Notes under the pieces: generated by a model
What the model was told of the DNA's origin: nothing
The model's database searches: none
Seen by the model: only the letters and a program-made list of their open reading frames with translations
Program-made: the position numbers and the translations under genes
Shown here: piece by piece, positions 53,169-64,000 of the stretch
How the letters are laid out: each line of letters begins with the position of its first letter
Position numbering within the stretch: the first letter of the stretch is position 1
Assembly (NCBI GenBank): GCA_021401465.1
Contig: JADDMT010000002.1
Span: 744,001-808,000 of the forward strand
Length of the DNA stretch: 64,000 nucleotides
DNA from: Teratosphaeria epicoccoides
Lineage: Eukaryota; Ascomycota; Dothideomycetes; Mycosphaerellales; Teratosphaeriaceae
Direction of reading: 5' to 3'

Positions 53169-53966
53169 CTACCCCTCCTCCTATGAGGATGTCCCTAGCC
53201 TTACCGAGTAATGCACGCGGAACGTATAGGGTACGGGATATAGCACGCTCACACCGCGCAAGGGTAAATAGGTAGATAGCCTACGTAACATGTGTCATGC
53301 GTATACCTTAACACCTTCGTAGCGAGTACGGGGCGGAGGCTGCTAACTCGGGCGGGTTTTAATCTGTCACATGTTAGGCAGCCTCGTAACACCTTCGCTT
53401 CACATGCGGATCGAGATATCAGGAAACTACGAGTACGTACTTTAGTCAATCCTTGAAATTATAGGGCGAGCATGCGCGCCGGCCTTGCCAAGTAGCTTGG
53501 CCGTCCCTATTTAGTCGTGACTGTGAAGAACGTGTTGCAGAACCTTAGGGTAGTAGGAAAGTGCGCGGACACTCTACGCGCGCCGCTCGAAACGGCAGGA
53601 GCGCGCTCCTAGCGCGGGCCTCGCTACATTTCCATGCTAGTAGGCTAGCACGAGTGCGGTTAGCGCACATGCGTAACAGCCGCGTTATCTGTTATTCCAT
53701 TATTCGGTCCCCTTATGAGTCAACTAAAGGCAGGTACTCTGCGCATGTGGTTCGAGTGACTAGCTTAACGGTTGCGGTAGGCAACAGGGGGGCTGTCAGA
53801 GGGTATAAAAACCTCGTCGCTTCCTAAACTTTCCTGTTCTAAGACACTAACCATAACCTCCGCTCCTACTTCGCTTAGCTTGCGCCTTGCTGTGTCTGCG
53901 GGTCTATACTAGAGCTTCTTCTTCTTAAATTAATCAATCAAGATCAATTAACCTGTCTTAGCTATA
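53169..53966. other. Region between copy C and the accessory ORF
   Basis: Degenerate sequence with no recognised protein. A good TATA box (GGGTATAAAAACC at 53801-53813) stands about 155 bp upstream of the ATG at 53967, so the right part is probably the promoter or LTR of the next reading frame. Confidence 0.4.
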
Positions 53967-55463
53967 ATGGCTCATATGCTGCAGACTAAGTTCGACGCTA
54001 CTCGCTCTGCCTGCGATCGTCGCTCATGTCGACAATGCCTCGACAACCTTAGTAGCCAAGCTGCACACATCTCTCCTCCGCGTGTTAGTAAGGTATCCCC
54101 TACCCGCGAGGTATGCGTGACTTGTACTAACCGAAGCGTAGCTAAGATCTGCGTCAGCGGATTTGATGAGGGCAGTGTCTACCGCAATTATGTCAACTAT
54201 AATAGCAAGCATCAAAAATGCTAAGACCTCCCTGAAGAGGTATACGGCGAGTACAACTAGCTCTACCGTAACATCGATGACTTCTAGAGTACGCGCGACA
54301 AGGGGATTACTAAAGGCACTCTAACTATGAACAGGCTATAGGCTAAGTACCGCAAGGCACTCGCCTACCTGCTTGGCGCCCTCTCGTGCTTCACCGCAAC
54401 TACTAACCGTTCTTACAGCGGTGTTCGCTTCGACTCTCTACTAACAGGCGAAAACGTTTGTCTAGGTCTAATCGCAGACTTAGTCCAGAAGATCTTGAAG
54501 GTACTAACTGTTAGGGTTAAGACCTTCGCCATAGTACGCATACAGTGCGGGTACCCTCCAAGTATGAATGCTGACTTTCTCTACTAGGCTAACGTTAGCG
54601 TCGAGAAATATCCGACTAGCCGTCAGCGTCAGCAACTCGGGGCCCTTGCCTCTATTGACGATGACTTTAAGACGCGGATAATCCGCAAGAAGGTTATCAA
54701 GCAATTTACCGCTCCTGCTACTAAGGCCACGCCCTAGCGCCGTACCGAGAGACAGCCTGCCTCTAAGCCGGTCCTAAGGACTAAGCCGTAAGTTACTTAC
54801 TCGAATCCTGTCGCGTGCGTACAGCTAACACATTGTAGCGCCGCCGCCTACGCCGCCTTGACGCTACTGTCTAAGAAGAAGAAGAGGGCCAGGGCCGAAA
54901 TTAAGGTTAGCGACAAGGAAGCCGAACCTTCCCTGCTTGCAACCCGCACTGCGTCCGTCAAGACGCTAAGGCACAAGCCTCTAGGCCAGATCTTTGAGGA
55001 TGAGGAGGATGACGACGTCTAGGATACCTTCGGTCCTGACGTGATCCCTTCACGCTATAGTGTCACCGCACTAGTTGCGCCTAAGGGAGACACTAAGTCC
55101 GATAATGTAGTTAACACTTATGTCAAGAAGCGCAAGATGATCTCGAGGGCTAAGCGCGACAGCCGCAAGCGCGCTCGAGTCTCTTCGCCTTCTGATGCTA
55201 AGGATGAGGTAGTCGTCGCGACTAGGCGCGGTAAGGATGTCGCTAGTTCTCTGGCTACTATAGGCTCCGAAGACAAGCTCCCTCGTAACCTACTAAAGAA
55301 GAAGATGCTAGCCTCTCTTCGTGGCGTTGCTACCCCTGTTACTCATAGTCGCTTCGGGGTATTTAGTAGACCCCGTGCAGGTAGGTAGTCCCTAGCGGAC
55401 CGTAACAAGAAAGACTCTCCTGCTTTAGGTTCAGTCAGGAAGCCCCTAACTAGTAGTCGCTAA
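53967..55463 (+). pseudogene. RIP-damaged accessory ORF with Cys cluster and basic tail
   Basis: A single frame of about 498 codons starts at the ATG 53967 (MAHMLQTKFDATRSACDRRS) and is interrupted mainly by TAG, consistent with former TGG or CAG. The first 90 residues hold seven cysteines (CRQCLDN, CVTCTNRS, KICVSG, KHQKC). The middle (SGVRFDSLLTGENVCLGLIA) is helical, and the last third is basic (KKRKMISRAKRDSRKRARVS). No gag, protease or RT motif is present, so it is not the usual gypsy polyprotein. A TATA box precedes it. It could be a cargo gene of an element or a duplicated host gene hit by RIP. Confidence 0.5.
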
Positions 55464-55469
55464 GCATTA

Positions 55470-58122
55470 GCTACGAAGCTAATCCGAGCATGTCTCTTGT
55501 TCTTCTTAGGTTTATTCTAGGTGTGCCTTTAGGCATCAATGATGTATGAGTAGGGCGTTTGCTTCTCGTTATCACTTCGCGCGTTATACACTACATACAC
55601 GTGTCAAGAATTCTGCTCTAGAACCCTTATCTTCCTACGAATCGACCTTCTTAAGCCCTGCTCACGCCTCCTCCGCTCTTCGAATTCACGGATAGCTTCT
55701 AGGGCGTTCTTGCAGTCTTCGGCCGGAACCTATTATGTGTACTTAGGTAGGTATCCTTTCTACTTCACTAGATAGTGCGTTACGCCCTTACGCCGCATAC
55801 TATCCTTAATACCCTCGACTTCCTACTCTTCGTTCTCTTCTGCTACTAGCATCGGGTCCGCGGGCTCTTCGCCCTTGCGCTATACCTATAGTTCGAGTAG
55901 AGATACGTAGAAGACGTCATGCACACGATACGACAATGGCAACGATAGCTAGTACGCCTGCGAGCCTATCGCGTCGCGTATCCGGAAGGGTCCGACGAAC
56001 CTTAGCGTCATCTTCTTGCTTAGAAGTTTCAGCTTAAGATTCTTCGTTAACAGTAACACCTTCGTACTAACTACATACTACATCGGTTTAGCATAGGCGT
56101 TATTATGTTTAATCTAGGATTCTGAGGCCTTTTTCTAGTGTTCTATTAGCACCGAATGTACCTCGCGTATACGCCGCGCTAATTCCGCGGCGGCTAGCAC
56201 CCTCTCCTCAGAAGACTCGTCCCGAGGCGGTTCTAGGTGTATTTCTGGATTAAAGCCATAAAGAATCTGAAATAGCGATATGCGTATAGTAGCATGCATG
56301 CTGTTATTAACTGCAAATTCCGCCATAGGAATTGCGTCAGCCTAGGCATCCTAGTTCTTAGCGTAGTAGCACCGAAGGTACTACTTAAGAGTCTAGTTCA
56401 TACGTTTAGTCTAACTATCAGTCTGTGGATAGAATGCTATACTTAGGCGGTACTTGACACGTGCCTTAAACACAAATTCTTGCTAGTATTCACTAGTAAA
56501 GACAGAACCTCGATCCGATAGGATACTTCGGGGGACACTAAAGCGCTATATGACTTCGTCGCGAAGTAGTCGCGCAAGCTCGCTGCTTGTGCACTTTTTC
56601 GTACATAGGATGAAGACATTCATCTTCGAGTATTAGTCGACTACTACAAGGACAGCATTAACTACATCGCCTTTCTACTTTACTAGCAGCAGATTAGTGA
56701 TGAAATCTATAGTCAAGTCTTGCTATAGTCTCTCTGGTAGTAGGAGCGCCTAAGTATTGCCATAGGGGCGATAGCGCCGAGATTTGCTGATCTAGCACGT
56801 CTAGCAGGATTTGACATAGTCAGAGACATCCTGTTCTAGCGTAGGCTACTAGTATTTGCGTCTAAGAAGTGCGTTTGTCTTCTCTGCGCCATAAAAGCCC
56901 GCGAGTTTATCGTCATGATGAATACAGAGGAGCTACAAACAGAGTATGCAGTTAGCGGGTACGTAGAGCCTATTGTCAAAGTACTACAAGTCGCCTGAAT
57001 TAGTCTAGTACTTCGGGCTACCTACAGTGTCCTAGAGGGCTACACCCTCATTAATTAACTCCGGTCCTCGCTCTTGTAACCGCTAAATAAGTCTTGAGAC
57101 TTCTTCAAAGGGTTCTTTAGACATCGCATGCTTACTACATGTAAGCTAGTTAACTACTACACAGATCGAGCTAGACACGGTCGCTACAACTACCGGATAG
57201 GAGGGTTCGTTACTAGCGGAGGCCGTGAGGCCCTATTAGACCTATAGTCGACCTATAAGAGGAGCTAACGACAGATCGCCGCCCTAAACTACAAGCTTCG
57301 TTTGCAGTGTAGGGAGAAGCTGTTAGTTACCCTCCTCCCTAGTGTTGTAGTCTAGTCGTCGCGAAGGACTGTCGGCCGGATTCGTCTTTCTAGAACAATG
57401 CTAGATAACGAAGTCAAAGCTAGCGAGGAAAGTCGCCTACCTTGCTTGCTAACTACTTAGCTGCTTTACGCCTATGAAGCCGCGAAGGTTGTTATAGTTA
57501 GTAAGCACCTTAATAGGGTGCGCTACGCCTTCGAGGTAGTGTTAGTACTCCTTAAAGCTGTCAACAATAGCTAAAAGCTCTTAATCGTAAGTCTTATAGT
57601 TAAGCTTAGCGCCCTGCATCTTCCGCGACTAGAAGGCAATCAGGTACTATCGCGCACTGCCTTCGTGCGACTAGAGCTGCGATATAATTGCGGCTATTAC
57701 GAATTTTAAAGCATCGGTCTCTATCCAGATCTTCGTAGCAGGGTCAAAGTGCTAAAGTATAGGCGTAGTTTGAAAAGCTGCTTTAAGTTCAGAGAAGGCC
57801 TTGCTCTAAGCCTCCTCCTAAGGCACTTTCCCTAGCTTTTTTCCTCGAACCGCGCCCTTTGCGAGGGCCGTGAGGGGAGCCACGATCTTCGAGTAAGATC
57901 GTATAAATCTGCGATAGAAGTTAGTGAATCCTAGGAACACCTGCACTTCTTAGAGGGTAGTTAGCTATAGCTACTCCGCGATTACGGACACCCTTTAGTC
58001 ATCTATAATGACTCCTTCTGTAGAGACGATGTATCCGAGAAACTTAATCCTATCTGTCAGGAATGAGCACTTCTTTAGGTTCGCGTACAGAGTGAACTTG
58101 CGGAGCCGTTCGAGCACCATCC
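55470..58122 (-). mobile_element. Degenerate Ty3/gypsy chromovirus, 5' part lost
   Basis: On the minus strand, from 58122 down: end of RT (KFTLYANLKKCSFLTDRIKF; VQVFLGFTNFYRRFIRSYSK near 57900), RNase H start (FDPATKIWIETDALKFVIAA), integrase (AEFAVNNSMHATIRISLFQI at 56260-56326), a chromodomain (RKGVTHYLVK then KGYLPKY, near 55760-55820) and the tail NALEAIREFEERRRREQGLR. In-frame stops are mainly TAG. RT is cut at 58122, exactly where the plus-strand element begins. Confidence 0.8.
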
Positions 58123-58555
58123 TGTCATGAGTGTCAGGAGTACTATCTGGAGTACTATAGGATACAGGATCATGAGGGTCCTAAGTGCTATGAGTCATAG
58201 TACTGTCATAGGAGTACTATGAGTTATAGGCATAGTCATAGAAGAAAGGATCTGTCATGTGAGGACAGATCCCCGGATCTGTAGGGTTAGTCTATAGATC
58301 TATAGGCTTACAAGGAAGAAGGGATCTGTCACGGGATAATAGACCCTTAGATCTGTAGGGTTAGTCTACAGATCTACAGACACGGATCTATCGGGTCTGT
58401 CGACAGATCTAACAGAGCTGCTCTGTCTCTCTAGTATATAGGGATAGCTTTAGGACAGGCAGTTAGGAGCTTCGTGCTTAATTCTCAATTTAATCCTCTC
58501 TTGCTTAGAGGAGAGTTAGTTACAAGGTTAACTGCCATTGTCGATATTCTTCACA
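58123..58555 (+). repeat. Putative 5' LTR of the plus-strand chromovirus
   Basis: Starts TGTCATGAGTGTCAGG right at the break of the minus-strand RT and contains a TATA box (TAGTATATAGGG at 58433-58444). I place the end near TTCTTCACA (58555), but the end and primer-binding site are uncertain because the 3' LTR is outside the window. It has many GAGTACTAT/GTCATAG repeats in its first 110 bp. Confidence 0.45.
58250..58390 (+). repeat. ~70 bp tandem duplication inside the putative LTR
   Basis: Two imperfect copies, each with GGATCTGTCA, then AGATC(C/T)..., then ATCTGTAGGGTTAGTCTA and AGATCTA, at about 58252-58320 and 58322-58385. Confidence 0.6.
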
Positions 58556-61500
58556 GCTCTACGAGTCTAACACCTAGTCACCTTCCTGCTATCGGCACCT
58601 ACCCTTATAACATTTTGAGCACTACTTCTAAGGAAGCATCAGGAGACTCATCAAGCGCTTAACATACGCCTATGTCAAGTAGTTCTTTAACTGTTAGTTT
58701 AAGTTCTAGCGACAGTTAACCGACACCACGAGAACAAGTTGCCGCTATATCTCAAATCACGTAGTAGCTCGAATCCATTTACCTTAGCGAGATGGCTCTA
58801 GCATCCGTCGCAGGTTTAACTACTAGGAATAGACATAGCAACAACGGCTTTAAGATAGGAAGCCCTATAGAGTTCACAGGACAACGATCTCAGGTCGAGA
58901 TGTTTATCCTATAATGCTAGTTAGCATTTAACGTGGATTCGGAACGGTTTACGACACATCATAAGCGAATGATGTACATTGTCTCTTACCTGAAGGGACT
59001 AGCGTTCGAGTTTATCTAGCCTCATCTAACAGATTATCTAGATCATGTCGGCAGCGCTGAAGCTAGGAAGACGACGACTAGGGAGATTCTTAACTTAGAC
59101 AAGTCTTTGTTTAAGGCATTACGCGAAGCGTTTAGGCTCGGTAATAAGCAACAAGAGGCCGAGAGAGCTCTCCTAGGAATCTAGCAGAAGGGTTCCGCTA
59201 CTAAGTACCGCGCGGACTTTTAGACCCTCTCTGCTCGAGTCGACTAGAATGATAACGCTTTAGCTGCTTAGTTCTACTAGGGACTAAAGGAGACGGTTAA
59301 AGACGAAATTGCCCGAGGAGATCGGCTAACGACATTCAAGGAAATGAGCGATCTCGCGATTAGAATCGATAATCGCATCTAGGAACGACAACAAGAACGA
59401 CAACATGGAAATCGCAAGCTAGCGCAGGCTAACCATAAGGTCTAACGATCGGCACCGAAATGGCGAAGCGATTACTACGGTCTCTAACCTATGGAGTTAG
59501 ATGCGACCAAGGGGCGTCCGAGGAATGGACCCCGAGGAAAGCCGCGGAAGGGCTCTCCTCCCTAGAATGGTCTGAAGAAGCCATTCGACAAGAGTAATCT
59601 CGAGTGCCACAACTGTGGAAAGAAAGGACACTTTTCCCGCGAATGTTTTGCTAAGAAGCAACGACAAGAGCTGCCTAGGATAGAGCAGGCTCGCGCGACA
59701 ACGACGGCACCTAAGCAAAAGGCCGCCGCTACTCGAGAACCGGACCATGCCGCACTTACTTAGACTACGTGCTACGACGACAATTGTTGAATTCACATGA
59801 GTGATAAAGATGGTTCTAGATGGTACCCTAGCCGAAACAAGGCATAGTCGATCTGTGCGCTAAGGGGTATACCTTCTAGTGCGACAGTCCTGAGGCAACA
59901 GGAACTAGAAGAAGAAGAAGAGGGTTCGGACGACAACTACGAGCTTGTCGAAGCCGTCATTCCTGATTCCGAGGAGGACGAGAGCATAGAGCGATAGGCC
60001 ATACTACCGCATAACATTAGACTCGACATTATCCGAATCATACAGAACTAATAGGCTTAGGCTTGCCCATAGATTAATAGAGTACAACATGTCGACTAGC
60101 TTTAGTATGACGAACTAGCCGACCGTATGCGACGACACTTAAGGAGACTACCGGTCGTAGCTTAACCTCACGCACATCAGAAAGTTGTCTAAGAAATTGT
60201 ACCGTTTAGGGTAGAGTTCACGCCCTAGGGAGGCTACCTAACCCACGAAGGTATTCGGATTCCACGAGCGCTACGACTCCGAGTCTATCATTTAAAGATA
60301 GAGTACGCAAGAAACGCGCAGGAACAGCGAGGCCAAGAACGAGAACGATCTCTTAGGCTAGAAGACGGTAACGCTCAGAGAAGAAGCTAAGACCGCACGA
60401 CCCCTGAACTAGTCCGTGAAGACAGTTATTCGGGAAACAACAAGGTCTGCCGGAATTAGACCTACGGACGGACTAGACAGGGCTGCAACGATGTGCCGCG
60501 ATTGGCGCCAGATACGCGAACAACCTTAGAGTATAGGTGCACATTAACGAGACGCTAGCTAGGGCCTTAATAGATTCAGGATGCACTGGAATCTTCATGA
60601 CGCCTAGGTACGCCAGGATAGCTAGGATAAAGCTACAGGCGAAGACGAATGCTTTCTCGCTACAAGCGATTAATAGAAAGCCGGTTACGTACAACTAAGG
60701 AGTAGTTGACGAAGAGACTAAGATAATGCCTCTACGGATAGGACGCCACTAAGAGATGCTCTAGTTCGACATCACGGAGTCACTAGGCTCAGATGTAGTA
60801 CTAGGGTTGCTATAGCTAAGGAACGCTAACCCCTATATCGACTAGAAGAATGAGAGGATCTAGTTCCCAGAACTCTCAAGATCGATACCTCTACCTATAG
60901 TGCACGACGCACTAGGCAAGATCGAAATATGTGCTATGACTTCAAGCGAGATAGTAGCCGCTATCAAGGATCCAGAACAGGAAGTGCACGTCCTATAGGT
61001 CAAAGCAACGCAATCGGAAGTTAAGGTCGAATTCATAGTTCCTAACAAGTATAAAGAGTTCGCTACTCTTTTCGAGGAAGAACCCGACTAAGAAGCTCTG
61101 CTAGAACACTAGGAGTAGGACCACGGGATACCCTTACTCCCTAGCAAGACACTAACGAAGTAATCAGTTTGCCTGTTGTTAGTGGCGAAACTAGAGATTC
61201 TCTGGAAATACCTAGAAGACAACCTCCGGAAAGGCTTCATCCGCAAGTCGTAGTCCCTAGCTAGATATCCGATCCTGTTTGTGCCTAAGGGGGAAGATGA
61301 CTAGCGACTCTGCGTAGATTATTGTAGATTAAACGACATCATGATAAAGAATAGTTATCCGCTTCCTTTGCTCTCGGAATTGCAGGACCGCCTACAAGGA
61401 GTAATGTAGTTCTCGAAGTTCGACATACCCGGAGCGTATAATCGAACTCGAATTAAGGAAGGCGAAGAATAGAAGACTGCGTTCCGAACTAGGTTCAGAC

Positions 61501-64000
61501 ACTACGAGTACATAGTCATGCTATTTAGGTTGACAAACGCCCTAGCTACATAGCAGGCATTTATTAACAACATGCTACGAGAGTACCTCGACGTCTTTGT
61601 AGTTATATATCTAGACGACATCCTCGTCTATTCCTAGATAATCGAAGAGCATAGGACTTACGTGCGCAAGGTACTTCAGAAACTCCAGGATTACTGGCTA
61701 AAGGTCAAGCCGCAGAAGAGCGAGTTTCATAAGCAGGAAGTACAATTCCTTAGCTACGTGGTAGCATGGAATAGAATTAAGATAGACACTAAGAAAGTCT
61801 AGGTCGTAAAAGAGTAGCCTACGCTAACTAATGTTAAGGAAGTATAGTCCTTCCTTAGATTCGCTAACTTCTATAGGAGATTTGTGGCAAACTATTCGAA
61901 GATCATGGCACTACTTACGACTCTTACGACGAAGGATACACCATTCGTATAGGACGACGCCTAATGGAATGCCTTCAAGGAACTTAAGTGACAATTTACA
62001 GATTAGCTAATCTTACTTATGTTCGACCTAGATAAGCCTATCATAGTCGAAACAGATGCCTCCGACGTAGCACTCAGGGCATGCTTAAGTCAACTAGGAC
62101 CGAGTAGACGACTACAGCTAGTCGCCTACTACTCGAGGAAATTGTCTAGACCTAAACTCCGTTACGATGTCTACGACAAAGAACTTCTAGCTATAGTAGA
62201 CGCCTACAAGGCCTAGCGAGTCTACTTAGAAGGTTCTAAGCACTAGGTCACGGTCTACATAGACTATGAAAACTTGCAATACTTCACAACGACGAAAGAG
62301 TTAAACTGACGACAGGTTCGGTAGAGTAAGGAGCTCTCTAGTTTTAACTGCAAGATCGTCTATCGTAAGGGGACCGATAACGCACGCGCCGATACACTTA
62401 GCTACTAGACAGACTACATGAAGGGCGTGAAGCAGGAGAAACATGCTGTTCTCTAGGAAAATAGCGATAGCACGCTAGGAGTTAACTAACTCGCAACCAC
62501 GACTGTCACATAGACTAGTAGATTTCAGGACGACCTGAAGAACGCCCTAATCTATGACCTAACTGCGCTCGCTGTCCGCGACGACATTGATAGACAGGAG
62601 GATTAGGAAGACGAAGACAGAATCCTTCTGTTTCAAGGATTAGTATACATGCTAACGTCTTTACGATCGGAACTACTACGCCTCTAACACGACGTACCTC
62701 AGGTAGGACACCCGGGAGTGTCTAAAATGAAGCAAATTCTCTGACAAGAATATTACTTCCCTAGGATGAGCAAGGCAATCAAGGACTACGTCCGTTAATA
62801 TGTGACTTGCTGACGAAGTAAGCATGACCGTCATAAACCGTATAGGCTACTACAACTACTAAAGGTACCTTAACGGCCATAGTCGCTATGAATTTTATCG
62901 TCAAACTACCTTAGTCGAGAGAACCCGCTACTAATGAGTTCTTCGACGGGATCATGGTAGTAGTCGACTAATTCACTAAGTTTAGGAAGTTTATTCCTTA
63001 CCGCGAAGACTTCAAGACTAAAGATATCGCGCATGTCTTCATGAAATAGGTAGTAGCACTACACGGCATGCTACAGGACCTAGTAACGGATCGAGGATCC
63101 GTGTTTACCTCTAACTTCTAGAGAGCCCTAATAAGACAATTCTAGGTCAAACATCGACTAAGTACTTTCTTCTACCCTTAGACGGATAGACAGACAGAAC
63201 GCCTAAATCAGACGTTAGAATAGTACCTTCGATCCTATGTTAATAGGGACCAGAACAACTAGGTAGAGTTGTTGCTAATGGCACAGCTCGCGTATAATAG
63301 TACGCTAGCAGAGTCGACAGGACTCTCGCTATTTCAGATAGCATACGGATCAGCTATAGAAGACATTTAGGACGTCTTAGCTAGTAATCCGAACCTAGTA
63401 GCACTTAGACGAGTAGAACATCTACGCCGACTGCAAACAGAAGCACGACTCGACCTACAGTTCTATTAGCAGAACATGGCATAGTACGCGAATCGTAAGA
63501 GAATTAAGGGACTAATTCTAAAGGAGGGGGACAAGGTATATCTCCTCTACCGTCACATCAAATCGGACAAGCCGAGTAAAAAACTAGACGCTGTAAAACT
63601 AGGACTATTCAGGATCAAGGCCAAGAAGGGACTAGTCAATTTTGAGTTATAGCTACCTAAGCAGATGAGAATACACCCTGTGTTCTATGTCTCTCTGCTA
63701 GAACAAGCAGCGCTAGATGCCGCACTGCAATCAGAACCCTTACTACTTAACCCTAGAGTAGAAGAACCGGAGTACTCTGTCGAGAGGATTATCGACACTC
63801 GCTAGCGGGACGGACAGCGAGAGTACTTAGTAAAATGGGAAGGATATAGGAGTACCGAGAACACCTGGGAACCCCTAGAACACCTGCGAAACTGTCAGCA
63901 AAAGATACGAAGTTTCGAGAAAGGAACGAACCTAGGAAGAAGATCCTAAGCCACGACTAGACTCCTGCGGGACGCCGTCAACTGGCTCGGCTATCACGCC
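58556..64000 (+). mobile_element. Ty3/gypsy chromovirus internal region, RIP-like decay, runs off the window
   Basis: Gag starts about 58.75 kb (MALASVAGL region) and ends with an intact CCHC zinc knuckle (CHNCGKKGHFSREC, 59605-59646). Then come aspartic protease (ALIDSGCTGIF, catalytic DSG at 60573-60581), reverse transcriptase with the YLDD box at 61608-61619 (VVIYLDDILVYS), RNase H (FDLDKPIIVETDASDVALRA at 62019 on), integrase with HHCC near 62690-62820 and DDE region (ALHGMLQDLVTDRGSVFTSN near 63060-63115), and a chromodomain at about 63800-63925 (REYLVKWEGYRSTENTWEPL). The frame is constant over kilobases, with in-frame stops almost all TAG and at TGG or CAG positions; CCA-to-CTA changes turn Pro into Leu, e.g. 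VMLFR for VMPFG. The 3' LTR is not in the window. The chromodomain is of the type that guides integration to heterochromatin. Confidence 0.9.

Noticed and set aside
48100..64000. Use of TAG as a sense codon (alternative code) in this block
   Set aside because: Host genes in the same window end in TAG normally and the block also has Pro-to-Leu and His/Cys-to-Tyr changes; mutation by RIP explains it better.
1..64000. CRISPR arrays, bacterial operons, ribosome binding sites
   Set aside because: None seen; the window is eukaryotic nuclear DNA with spliceosomal introns.

Overview
The window looks like nuclear DNA of a filamentous ascomycete, most likely a dothideomycete (Mycosphaerellales/Capnodiales-like). 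The reasons are dense single-copy genes on both strands, short 50-80 bp GT-AG introns with CTGAC/CTAAC-type branch sites, ascomycete versions of LYS12, ILV1, PDX1, RCF1, RAD2 and DNA polymerase kappa, and a terminal block of transposons with RIP-like decay. The assignment rests on gene content and intron style; no database search was possible.

Layout. 1-1.1 kb holds a G1/S cyclin cut by the window edge. 1.1-6.4 kb is gene-poor and may contain a frameshifted gene relic. 6.5-22.6 kb holds housekeeping and conserved genes: a small secreted protein, a TMEM223-like mitochondrial membrane protein, PDX1 (E3-binding protein of pyruvate dehydrogenase), a peroxisomal 2-hydroxyacid oxidase, DNA polymerase kappa, a coiled-coil protein, a small two-exon protein, an alpha/beta hydrolase, a double helix-turn-helix protein and mitochondrial ribosomal protein bL36m. 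22.9-31.6 kb holds a five-exon secreted cysteine-rich protein built from a duplicated exon pair, a conserved unknown, a vacuolar-type MFS transporter, a frameshifted membrane protein, a GPH-type sugar transporter and RCF1. 31.9-47.7 kb holds ILV1, a three-exon secreted cysteine-rich protein, RAD2/XPG, a tandem pair of 65-residue six-cysteine secreted proteins, an F-box-like protein, a secreted lysozyme-like protein, LYS12 and a DUF1769 protein.

From about 48 kb to the end, host genes give way to decayed transposable elements: two Ty3/gypsy chromovirus copies meeting head to head at 58.12 kb, a third partial gypsy copy, three copies of a ~360 bp LTR-like repeat, and two cysteine-rich accessory reading frames broken mainly by TAG codons. 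The pattern (TGG and CAG turned into TAG, CCA into CTA) is what C-to-T mutation by RIP would give.

The most notable content is a set of small secreted cysteine-rich genes that simple open-reading-frame reading misses or gets wrong, because their exons are short. Four of them (22.9-23.6, 34.9-35.3, 40.6-40.8 and 41.3-41.5 kb) can be assembled with canonical splice sites. The first is a clear partial gene duplication in which exon and intron lengths are copied. With the six-cysteine protein at 6.5 kb and the lysozyme-like protein at 43.5 kb, they give this window an effector-like secretome close to the transposon block.
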